Assembly (NCBI GenBank): GCA_913775795.1
Contig: CAJYLT010000039.1
Location: forward strand, 1 to 64,000
Length of the DNA stretch: 64,000 nucleotides
From: an uncultured Sphingomonas sp.
GTDB lineage: Bacteria > Pseudomonadota > Alphaproteobacteria > Sphingomonadales > Sphingomonadaceae
Direction: 5' to 3'
The notes below the pieces were generated by a model. The model had not been told where the DNA came from, made no database searches, and worked only from the letters and a program-made list of their open reading frames with translations. This document shows positions 52,632 through 59,709 of this stretch, one piece after another. The first letter of the stretch is position 1; the number at the start of each line of letters is the position of its first letter. The position numbers were made by a program, and so were the translations under genes.

Positions 52632-53765
52632 TCAGGCGGCGACGATCTCGCGCAGCATCGCCTCCAGGACGGGTATCCCGGCATCGGTCGCGCGCAGTCG
52701 GTTGCCGTCGCGGGCGAGCAGGCCCTCGCTGACCAGCCGATCGACGCGCGGCGCGTCGACCGGCAGCGCGCCGAACGCCTCGATCCGCGACAGGTCGACG
52801 CCCTCGTGCAGGCGCAGGCCCATCAGCAGCGCCTCGACCGCCTGCTCCTGCGGCATCAGCGCGTCCTCCGCCTCGATCCCGTGGCCGTTGCGATCGACCG
52901 CGGACAGCCAGTTCTCGGGCTTCTTGCGGCGAAAGGTCGCATGGCCGCCGCGCCGCCCGTGCGCACCGGGACCGACGCCGACATAGTCGCGATAGCGCCA
53001 ATAGGTGAGGTTGTGGCGGCTTTCCTCGCCCGGCCGCGCATGGTTCGAGATTTCGTAGGCGGGCAGGCCCGCCGCCGCGGTCATCGCCTGCGTCGCCTCG
53101 AACAGGTCGGCGGCGGCGTCGGCGTCGGGGATGGTGAGGTCGCCTTTAGCCGCCATCGTGGCGAAGCGCGTGCCGGGCTCGATCGTGAGCTGATAGAGCG
53201 ACAGATGCCCGGTGCGGAACGACAGCGCGCGGGCAAGCTCGCTCTCCCACGCCACCAGCGACCGACCGGGGAGCGCGTAGATCAGGTCGAACGACACGCG
53301 CGCGAACGCCGCCTGCGCGGTGTCGAGCGCGCCCAGTCCCTCTGCCACCGAATGCGCGCGGCCGAGAAAGGCGAGTGCGGCGTCGTCCAGCGACTGGAGG
53401 CCCAGCGATACGCGATTGACGCCCGCCGCCGCCACGTCGGCGAACCGCGCAGCCTCGACCGAGGAGGGGTTGGCTTCCAGCGTGATCTCGCAATCGGGCG
53501 CGAGGCCCCAGTGGCGGTCCGCCGCCTCGATCAGCGCGGCGACCGTGGCGGGGGGCATCAGCGAGGGGGTGCCGCCGCCGAAGAAGATCGACCCGATCCG
53601 CCGCCCCGGCGTCAACACCGCCTCATGCGCGAGGTCGGCTAGCAGCGCGTCGCGCCAGCGGTCCTGGTCAACCGCGTCGCGAACGTGACTATTGAAGTCG
53701 CAATAAGGGCATTTGGAGACGCAGAACGGCCAGTGGATATAGATGGCGAGGGGGTCAGGGGACAT
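52632..53765 (-). CDS. hemW: HemW heme chaperone-like radical SAM protein
   Basis: A 377-residue radical SAM protein with the HemW/HemN-like start LAIYIHWPFCVSKCPYCDFN (C-x3-C-x2-C, then x-F). It also has SIFFGGGTPSLMPPATVAAL, EITLEANPSSVE, GVNRVSLGLQSLDDAALAFL, VSFDLIYALPGRS, YQLTIEPGTRFA, YEISNHARPGEESRHNLTYW and the HemW C-terminal domain. HemW is thought to deliver heme; the old name is oxygen-independent coproporphyrinogen oxidase-like. In this lineage it usually follows rdgB and rph, and those lie about 3 kb upstream here, separated by the toxin module. Confidence 0.94.
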   Translation of the reverse strand: MSPDPLAIYIHWPFCVSKCPYCDFNSHVRDAVDQDRWRDALLADLAHEAVLTPGRRIGSIFFGGGTPSLMPPATVAALIEAADRHWGLAPDCEITLEANPSSVEAARFADVAAAGVNRVSLGLQSLDDAALAFLGRAHSVAEGLGALDTAQAAFARVSFDLIYALPGRSLVAWESELARALSFRTGHLSLYQLTIEPGTRFATMAAKGDLTIPDADAAADLFEATQAMTAAAGLPAYEISNHARPGEESRHNLTYWRYRDYVGVGPGAHGRRGGHATFRRKKPENWLSAVDRNGHGIEAEDALMPQEQAVEALLMGLRLHEGVDLSRIEAFGALPVDAPRVDRLVSEGLLARDGNRLRATDAGIPVLEAMLREIVAA

Positions 53766-53805
53766 CGCCGCCGCCTATGCCCCCTTGCCGCGCCGTGGGG
53801 AAGCC

Positions 53806-54243
53806 TCAGTCCTCGGGCTGCGCGCGCAGGCTTCGGGCGAATCCCTCGGGGTCGGCCATGTCGGGGACCCAGCGGTTGCCGTCAAAGTCGAAATCGATGC
53901 CGATCCGGCCGGTGGTGCGCTCGATCCGCACGAGGCACTTTTTCCAGTGCGGCTTGCCCGGCACGCGCGTCGCCTCGTGCAATTCCTTGGCGCGGGTCAG
54001 CACGTCCCAGTTTTCGGGGCCTTCCGCCTCCCACGCGTTACCGGGCCCGAAGACATAGCCGAAGTCCGACGTGCGGCCATCGAGTTCGAAGACCAGCACG
54101 ATCGCGTCCCACGAACGGTCGCGATAATTGGCATCGCTGAGGATCGCGCTGCCCAATGCGTTGAGCGCGGCATCGGCGCGGCCCTGGTCGAATGCGGGTT
54201 GGCTCACGATCGCTCCTTGTCCGACGGTGATCGCGTCGATCAT
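53806..54243 (-). CDS. Probable immunity protein of the nuclease toxin
   Basis: A 145-residue acidic protein (MIDAITVGQGAIVSQPAFDQ) starting inside the toxin stop codon (ATGA). The central and C-terminal parts (DRSWDAIVLVFELDGRTSDF, GYVFGPGN, HWKKCLVRIERTTGRIGIDF, DFDGNRWVPD) resemble the DUF600/YezG class of immunity proteins. Similarity is from memory and moderate. The placement, directly after and coupled to a toxin gene on the same strand, is the textbook layout of an effector-immunity pair. Its acidic nature would suit binding to a basic nuclease domain. Confidence 0.7.
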   Translation of the reverse strand: MIDAITVGQGAIVSQPAFDQGRADAALNALGSAILSDANYRDRSWDAIVLVFELDGRTSDFGYVFGPGNAWEAEGPENWDVLTRAKELHEATRVPGKPHWKKCLVRIERTTGRIGIDFDFDGNRWVPDMADPEGFARSLRAQPED

Positions 54244-55481
54244 CGCATCATGCGTTCGATATCCGCGGCGGGCACGCGTTGAAAGGTCTGACCCGCCTGG
54301 TTGTCGAACATCGAGCTGGCGCGGTGGATCTTCTGCCCGGCGTCGTTGAACACTTCGTACCGGACGCCGACCTGAGCCGGTCGGCCGGCAGTGCCGCCGA
54401 TCAGCTCGACGTTCACCTTGACCGTGCCGCCATGCTGGATCCAGCCGGCCCACTCGTTCTCCATCGTCTTGTAGGCGGAGCGGTTGAAGTTGAAATTCTG
54501 CGGGAACATGTTCCGCGCGCCCTGATCGCCGAGGAAGCGGTGGCCGATGACGTGGCCGGCATCGTCGTCGGGCAGCCCGCGACCGCGCACCGCGTCCTGC
54601 GCATTCAGTTCGTCACGCCCGCGCGCTATGCCGCTCGGCTGAAGCTCGGACAGCGTGGCGGTGACGCGCGTGGGCTGGCCCGCGGCGTTGACGGTCCATT
54701 CGGCGGTGTTCGCGCCGACGCGTGCGGTCAGATTGGTGGCGCTTGCCGCATCGGCCGCAACGGTCGGCGAGAAGAACTCGTCGAGCTGGCGCTTCGTCGC
54801 GTCGATCGATTCGCGGGCGCTGGCGGGCAGCGCGTCGAGCGCGCCCTTCGGGATCGCGCCGATCGCGTCGCGGACCTTTTCCAACGCGGGGGCGAGCGTT
54901 GCGCGAAGCGCCGGATTGTGCGCGACGGCGCTGACCGCGTCGCCGACGGTTTCGGCCCATTTGCCGATCTTGCCGAGCTTGGCGGCATCGCCCGCGACCG
55001 GCACGATCGCGACGGCGGAGATGACACCGTTCAGCGCATGGCCGCCCGCCTCGCCCCAATTGCCCGAGAACAGCGAGCCGATCGCACGGCCGGCCGACAC
55101 CACCGCATTGGCGCCGTCGCTGATCGGCGTGGGATCGAAGATGCCGGCGACGTCCAGCGCCATCTGGCCGAGGTCGAGGCCGAGTTGCACCGGGTCGGGG
55201 CCGGCGCCGGGCGCGGCGGCGTTGTCGTTGGCCGGCGCCGCTTCGACCGCGCGGGCGAGCTCGCCGCGTTCGACCGGGGTGAGGTGCGCCTCGATCTGCG
55301 TGCGCAGCGTCTGGTCCAAGCCCGGCTGGGCGCTGCCCAGCTCGGTCAGGCGGGCGGCGAGGGCGGGCGCGTCGAACGTGCCGCCGACGCGCGCTTCCGC
55401 CGTCAGCGCCGCGGCCAGATCCGGGCCAGGCGCCGCGCTGGCACTCCCCGAGCCGGAAATCGATGCGGTTTCGGCAAACAT
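54240..55481 (-). CDS. Polymorphic toxin with DNA/RNA non-specific endonuclease domain
   Basis: ATG 55481 follows GGAAGGG at six bases; GTG 55496 is less likely. The product is 413 residues. The N-terminal 110 residues are A/P/D-rich with no signal peptide. Residues about 110-185 form a pre-toxin region (FDPTPISDGANAVVSAGRAI ... IVPVAGDAAKLGKIGKWAET). The C-terminal 130 residues are a DNA/RNA non-specific endonuclease-type toxin domain: DDDAGHVIGHRFLGDQGARN, MFPQNFNFNRSAYKTMENEW, then GGTVKVNVEL. The D-x-G-H motif holds the catalytic His and the N-x-x-P-Q-N is also conserved. Secretion route is not evident. The probable immunity gene follows with a four-base overlap. Confidence 0.82.
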   Translation of the reverse strand: MFAETASISGSGSASAAPGPDLAAALTAEARVGGTFDAPALAARLTELGSAQPGLDQTLRTQIEAHLTPVERGELARAVEAAPANDNAAAPGAGPDPVQLGLDLGQMALDVAGIFDPTPISDGANAVVSAGRAIGSLFSGNWGEAGGHALNGVISAVAIVPVAGDAAKLGKIGKWAETVGDAVSAVAHNPALRATLAPALEKVRDAIGAIPKGALDALPASARESIDATKRQLDEFFSPTVAADAASATNLTARVGANTAEWTVNAAGQPTRVTATLSELQPSGIARGRDELNAQDAVRGRGLPDDDAGHVIGHRFLGDQGARNMFPQNFNFNRSAYKTMENEWAGWIQHGGTVKVNVELIGGTAGRPAQVGVRYEVFNDAGQKIHRASSMFDNQAGQTFQRVPAADIERMMR

Positions 55482-55600
55482 GCCATGCCCTTCCACGCAG
55501 CTTTCGATGCCGGTGTTAAAGCATGGCCGCGCCGCGCATGCGCTCGTCGGAGCGACTATGCGACCTAATCGATCCGACTAGGCGGGGGGTGCCGGGCAAC

Positions 55601-55629
55601 AAAAAAGGGAAGCCCGCAGGCTTCCCTTT
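55601..55629 (-). terminator. Intrinsic terminator of the small secreted-protein gene
   Basis: Read on the minus strand, AAAGGGAAGCC pairs perfectly with GGCTTCCCTTT across a four-base loop and runs into six T residues. It ends the transcript of the gene at 55666-55908. Confidence 0.88.
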
Positions 55630-55665
55630 CCGGCCGCACGCGGGCGGCCACAAGCTGATCGAGGA

Positions 55666-55908
55666 TCAGTTGCTGTCGGGCAGACCGTCGTCCTTGCCGA
55701 CCGTCAGGCCGAGCACGAGGATCGCGATCACGCCGGCACCGATGATGAGGCCCAGACCACCGCCGCCGCCGAGCGCGCCGTTGGCGTTCTTGCTGGCGGT
55801 CGAAGCGCGGACGGTCTTCGCGACCGACAGGTTCTGTGCCGGGTTGGCGAGGACCGGCGCGGCGGTCATGGTGGTGGCGGCGAGCGCCAGTGCGAACTTA
55901 CCAAACAT
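55666..55908 (-). CDS. Small exported membrane protein
   Basis: An 80-residue protein from ATG 55908, preceded by AGGGAG. A signal peptide (FALALAATTMTAAPVLA) is followed by a short polar segment (NPAQNLSVAKTVRASTASKN), a glycine run (GALGGGGGLGL) and one membrane helix (IIGAGVIAILVLGLTVG) before a charged tail. Similar small proteins with a Gly-rich stretch and C-terminal helix occur in sphingomonads, but I know no function. It has its own terminator. The palindrome CAACGC-CTAA-GCGTTG (55972-55987), about 64 bases upstream, may be part of its control region. Confidence 0.7.
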   Translation of the reverse strand: MFGKFALALAATTMTAAPVLANPAQNLSVAKTVRASTASKNANGALGGGGGLGLIIGAGVIAILVLGLTVGKDDGLPDSN

Positions 55909-56024
55909 GTTACACTCCCTTTTCTGAAGGCTCGGGGGGCAGATACAGGTGCCGGAGCCCACAACACGTCCAACGCCTAAGCGTTGCATTTTCAACACCG
56001 AAGACGCTGCTTCGGTACGGAATC

Positions 56025-56654
56025 TCAGAAGATTGCCGAAACCAGTTGCCGAAATGCATCGGCCCGGTGACTGGATGCATGCTTTTCCGCGGGGTCCATT
56101 TCTCCGTACGTTTCCGTACCGCCATCCGGCAGGAACATGGGGTCGTAGCCGAAGCCCCGGTCCCCGCGCGGCGGCCAGACGAGCGTGCCGTCGACCCGCC
56201 CCTCGAACCATTCGACATGGCCGTCGGGCCAGGCAAGCGCGAGTGCGCACACGAAATGCGCGGCGCGGGTAGGGGCGGGATCGATCGCAGCGAGCTTGTC
56301 CTCGACCGCCTGCATCGCGATGGCGAAGTCCTTGGTCGGCCCGGCCCAGCGCGCCGAGAAGATGCCCGGATCGCCGCCCAGCGCTTCGACGCAAATGCCC
56401 GAATCATCGGCTAGCGCGGGCAGGCCCGACAGGTCGGCGGCCTGCATCGCCTTCAGCTCGGCATTCGCGACGAAGGTGGTGCCGGTCTCCTCGGGCTCGG
56501 GCAGGTCGAGTTCGCCGGCCGAGATCGGCTCGATGCCATAGGGGGCGAGGAGCGCGCGGATCTCGCGCACCTTGCCCTGGTTGTGGCTGGCGATGACGAG
56601 CCTGCCGGGGGCGAGCTTGCGGATCGCCTGCGGCTCCTTGCCCTCGCCGCTCAC
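56025..56654 (-). CDS. rdgB: XTP/dITP diphosphatase RdgB
   Basis: GTG 56654 overlaps the stop of rph (GTGA); 209 residues. Canonical Ham1/RdgB motifs are [66 protein letters not shown] and the late [16 protein letters not shown] followed by T-Y-G-E-M. The enzyme hydrolyses non-canonical purine triphosphates such as dITP and XTP to prevent their incorporation into DNA. It is co-translated with rph, a conserved arrangement. Confidence 0.97.
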   Translation of the reverse strand: MSGEGKEPQAIRKLAPGRLVIASHNQGKVREIRALLAPYGIEPISAGELDLPEPEETGTTFVANAELKAMQAADLSGLPALADDSGICVEALGGDPGIFSARWAGPTKDFAIAMQAVEDKLAAIDPAPTRAAHFVCALALAWPDGHVEWFEGRVDGTLVWPPRGDRGFGYDPMFLPDGGTETYGEMDPAEKHASSHRADAFRQLVSAIF

Positions 56655-57367
56655 CGGCCCACGGCCTTTCGCTGCGCCTCGAAGATCGAGTTGCAGCCGA
56701 TGCGGGCGAGGCGGAGCAGGCGCAGGAGCGATTCCTCGTCGTAGCACGCGCCCTCGGCGGTCGCCTGCGCCTCGGCGATCTTGCCGTCGCCCAGCAGGAC
56801 GAAATTGGCGTCGGCATCGGCGGCCGAATCCTCTGGGTAATCGAGGTCGAGGACGGGCGTGCCGTTGTAGATGCCGCAGCTTACCGCCGCGACCTGGTGT
56901 AGGATCGGGTCGACCGCCAGCTTGCCCTCTGCCATCAGCTTGTCGACCGCGAGGCGCAGCGCGACCCACGCGCCCGAGATCGAAGCGGTGCGCGTGCCGC
57001 CATCGGCCTGGATCACGTCGCAGTCGAGGACGATCTGCCGTTCGCCGAGCTTCTTGAGGTCGGTAACGGCACGCAGGCTGCGGCCGATCAGCCGCTGGAT
57101 TTCCTGCGTCCGGCCCGACTGCTTGCCCTTGGCCGCCTCGCGGTTGCTGCGCGTGTGCGTCGAGCGGGGGAGCATTCCGTATTCGGCCGTGACCCAGCCT
57201 TCGCCCTTGCCGCGCAGGAACGGCGGCACGCGCTCCTCGATGCTGGCGGTCACCAGCACGCGGGTGTCGCCGAAGCCGATCAGTACCGACCCTTCGGCAT
57301 GGCGGGTGAAGTTCGGCTCGATCGAGATCGGGCGCATTTCGTCGGGGGCGCGGCCGGATGGGCGCAT
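56651..57367 (-). CDS. rph: Ribonuclease PH
   Basis: A 238-residue phosphorolytic exoribonuclease. Landmarks are [100 protein letters not shown] and [19 protein letters not shown]. It trims tRNA 3' ends. It is the first gene of a pair with rdgB and is divergent from a lipoprotein gene. In many alphaproteobacteria the opposite strand holds hrcA-grpE, as seen here beyond that small gene. Confidence 0.97.
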   Translation of the reverse strand: MRPSGRAPDEMRPISIEPNFTRHAEGSVLIGFGDTRVLVTASIEERVPPFLRGKGEGWVTAEYGMLPRSTHTRSNREAAKGKQSGRTQEIQRLIGRSLRAVTDLKKLGERQIVLDCDVIQADGGTRTASISGAWVALRLAVDKLMAEGKLAVDPILHQVAAVSCGIYNGTPVLDLDYPEDSAADADANFVLLGDGKIAEAQATAEGACYDEESLLRLLRLARIGCNSIFEAQRKAVGR

Positions 57368-57440
57368 CTATTCAGCTCCTATTGGGTTTGTCGGGGCGAT
57401 AGACCGCGCATGGCGCTCGCGCCAGTCTGACATGAGGGGA

Positions 57441-57953
57441 ATGCCCGTGAAGCTTCGTTCGATCGCCGCCCTCCTGCCGCTCCTCGCCGGGGCGTGCGCG
57501 ATGCAGTCCGGTCCGGAGGCGGGGAAGCCGGTCGCGATCGAGCGCGAGGCCGTGACCTATTCGACCGAGGCGTGCCGCGGCTTCTGTCCCGTCTATTCGG
57601 TTTCGATGACGCCGGCGGGCGAGGGCGTGTTCGTCGGCGAGCAGCATACCGCCGTCACCGGCGAGCGGCGCTTCACGGTCGAGCCGGCAGTGGCCGCGCG
57701 GTTCATCGAGCATGTCGGCGCGGTGAAACCGGCCAGCGGCGATCGCCGGATCGAGATGGGCACCGCCGATTGTGGGACCGTCGCCACCGACCTGCCCGCG
57801 ATCAATGTCAAATGGGACGCGAACACCGGCGCCGCGCCGCAGTCGCTGCACCTCTATCTCGGTTGCAGCGCCGATGAGGCTCGGCGGGTACGCGCGGTGT
57901 TGGAGGCCGCGCCCTCGCTCCTCCCGATCGCCGCGTTCATCGGAAAGCGTTGA
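57441..57953 (+). CDS. DUF6438-type lipoprotein
   Basis: A 170-residue lipoprotein. ATG 57441 is given, but GTG 57447 has the better distance to GAGGGGA. The signal KLRSIAALLPLLAGAC ends in a lipobox with Cys lipidation. The mature part has TYSTEACRGFCPVYSVSMTP, a DUF6438-like beginning with conserved C-R-G-x-C-P-x-Y, then GEGVFVGEQHTAVTGERRFT and FIEHVGAVKP. A further cysteine pair (TADCGTVATD ... LYLGCSADE) may form disulfides. The function of the family is unknown. It sits between rph and hrcA. Confidence 0.78.
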   Translation: MPVKLRSIAALLPLLAGACAMQSGPEAGKPVAIEREAVTYSTEACRGFCPVYSVSMTPAGEGVFVGEQHTAVTGERRFTVEPAVAARFIEHVGAVKPASGDRRIEMGTADCGTVATDLPAINVKWDANTGAAPQSLHLYLGCSADEARRVRAVLEAAPSLLPIAAFIGKR

Positions 57954-57984
57954 GCCGCACCGCACGCGCGCCTAGATCAGGGGC

Positions 57985-59028
57985 ATGACACCGCCGATCC
58001 ACGAAATGACCGACCGCGCGCGCGAGGTGTTCCGGATCGTCGTCGAAAGCTATCTCGACACCGGCCAGCCGGTCGGCTCGCGCACGCTTTCGAAGATTTC
58101 GGGCCTCAACCTCTCGCCGGCCAGTATCCGCAACGTGATGCAGGACCTGGAGGAGTTCGGCCTGCTCGCCGCGCCGCACACCAGTGCGGGGCGGATGCCG
58201 ACCGAAAGCGGCCTTCGCCTGTTCGTCGACGGGATGATGCAGAGCCACGAACCCTCGCCCGAGGAGCGCGCCGCGATCGAGGGCGGGGCGCGCGGCGGCG
58301 ATGGGCCGGTCGAGGCGGCGATCGCGAATACGACCGCGGTGCTGTCGGGCCTGTCGGCATGTGCTGGCCTCGTCCTCGTTCCCAAGCGCGAGCCGCGGTT
58401 GCGGCAGGTGAGCTTCGTGCCGCTCAGCCATGACAAGGCGCTGGCGGTGCTGGTGGGGGAGGACGGCTCGGTCGAGAATCGGGTCGTCGACCTGCCGCCG
58501 GGCCTCCCCGCCTTCGCGCTGGAACAGGCGGCGAACTATCTGTCGGCGACGCTGGCCGGGCGAACGCTCAGCGAAGCGCGCAGCGCGCTGTCGCAGCAGA
58601 TCGCACGCGAGCGGGCGGCGCTCGACGCGGCCGCGCGCGATCTGGTCGAGCGCGGCCTCGCGATCTGGAGCGAGGACGGCGGCAGCCGTCCGGTGCTGAT
58701 CGTGCGGGGGCAAGCGCGGCTGCTCGACACCGGCGCCGCCGACGACCTCGACCGCGTGCGCCAGTTGCTCGATGAGCTAGAGGACAAGGAAGAGATCGCC
58801 CGCCTGCTCGATTCGGCGCGCGAAGGGGATGCCGCGCGCATCTTCATCGGGTCGGAGAACAAGCTGTTCGCGCTGTCCGGCTCGTCGGTCATCGCCAAGC
58901 CCGTCCGTTCGCTCGACGGGCGGGTGGTCGGCGTGGTCGGCGTGATCGGCCCGACGCGGTTGAACTATGCGCGAGTCGTGCCCATGGTGGACCTGACGGC
59001 CGCGACGCTATCGCGGCTTCTCAGCTAG
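57985..59028 (+). CDS. hrcA: Heat-inducible transcription repressor HrcA
   Basis: A 347-residue HrcA. The winged-helix part has VVESYLDTGQPVGSRTLSKI, LNLSPASIRNVMQDLEEFGL and PHTSAGRMPTESGLRLFVDG. The GAF-like domain includes FVPLSHDKALAVLVGEDGSV, ENRVVDLPPGLP and the C-terminal GVIGPTRLNYARVVPMVDLT. HrcA represses groE/dnaK-type operons by binding CIRCE with help from GroEL. No CIRCE repeat is visible in the short gap upstream, so its own control may differ. grpE follows after 4 bases. Confidence 0.96.
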   Translation: MTPPIHEMTDRAREVFRIVVESYLDTGQPVGSRTLSKISGLNLSPASIRNVMQDLEEFGLLAAPHTSAGRMPTESGLRLFVDGMMQSHEPSPEERAAIEGGARGGDGPVEAAIANTTAVLSGLSACAGLVLVPKREPRLRQVSFVPLSHDKALAVLVGEDGSVENRVVDLPPGLPAFALEQAANYLSATLAGRTLSEARSALSQQIARERAALDAAARDLVERGLAIWSEDGGSRPVLIVRGQARLLDTGAADDLDRVRQLLDELEDKEEIARLLDSAREGDAARIFIGSENKLFALSGSSVIAKPVRSLDGRVVGVVGVIGPTRLNYARVVPMVDLTAATLSRLLS

Positions 59029-59032
59029 AGAC

Positions 59033-59623
59033 TTGAACGAAGAGACGGACCGACAGGGGCTTATGGAAAACGAACAGACGACGGCGGGCCAGCCCGCCGA
59101 TGCCGAGGCGCTGCGCGAGGCGACGGCCGAAGCGGCGCCCGAAGTGGTCGAGGCCGATCGCCACGCCGAACTCGCCGAGGAACTGGCCGAGGCGAAGCGC
59201 CAGGTTCTCTACGCACAGGCCGAGGTGCAGAATGTCCGCCGCCGGGCCGAGAAGGAAGCCGCCGACGCGCGTACTTATGCCGCCACCGCGTTCGCGCGTG
59301 ACATCCTGTCCGTCGCCGACAACCTGACCCGCGGCCTGTCGGCAATCCCCGAGGACGTGCGCGGCGAGGAGCGGTTCAAGGGTCTCGTCACCGGCCTCGA
59401 AGCCACCGGCCGCGAGCTCGACAGCATCTTCACGCGCCACGGCATCACCCGCATCGCCTCGGTCGGCGAGACGCTCGACCCCAATCGCCACCAGGCGATG
59501 TTCGAGGTGCCGAGCGCCGACGCCGCGCCGGGGACGATCGTGCAGGAAGTGCAGGCCGGCTACATGATCCGCGATCGGTTGCTGCGCCCCGCGCTCGTCG
59601 GGGTCGCCAAGGCGGCGGATTGA
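59033..59623 (+). CDS. grpE: Nucleotide exchange factor GrpE
   Basis: TTG 59033 gives 196 residues; ATG 59063 is an alternative start. An acidic N-terminus and a long coiled coil (HAELAEELAEAKRQVLYAQA, EVQNVRRRAEKEAADARTYA) lead to the four-helix and beta-wing domain: FARDILSVADNLTRGLSAIP, GLEATGRELDSIFTRHGITR, LDPNRHQAMFEVPSADAAPG and MIRDRLLRPALVGVA. It releases ADP from DnaK. It lies directly after hrcA, the usual pair. A hairpin follows the stop codon. Confidence 0.95.
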   Translation: MNEETDRQGLMENEQTTAGQPADAEALREATAEAAPEVVEADRHAELAEELAEAKRQVLYAQAEVQNVRRRAEKEAADARTYAATAFARDILSVADNLTRGLSAIPEDVRGEERFKGLVTGLEATGRELDSIFTRHGITRIASVGETLDPNRHQAMFEVPSADAAPGTIVQEVQAGYMIRDRLLRPALVGVAKAAD

Positions 59624-59629
59624 CCGATT

Positions 59630-59662
59630 GCCGTCACCCCGGATCGGGTCCGGGGTGACGGC
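59630..59662. repeat. Palindromic intergenic repeat, possible terminator
   Basis: GCCGTCACCCCGG and its exact complement CCGGGGTGACGGC flank a 7-base loop, seven bases after grpE. Such palindromes with G-T-C-A-C-C-C-C-G-G arms are dispersed REP-like elements in sphingomonads and can end transcription between grpE and glnD. Confidence 0.6.
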
Positions 59663-59709
59663 TCCCAAAGCCCGCGACTTTTCGACCGTCGCGCCTTATC
59701 TAGGGCGTC

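Noticed and set aside
57954..57984. CIRCE element before hrcA
   Set aside because: No TTAGCACTC...GAGTGCTAA-like inverted repeat could be found in the short gap or just before it.
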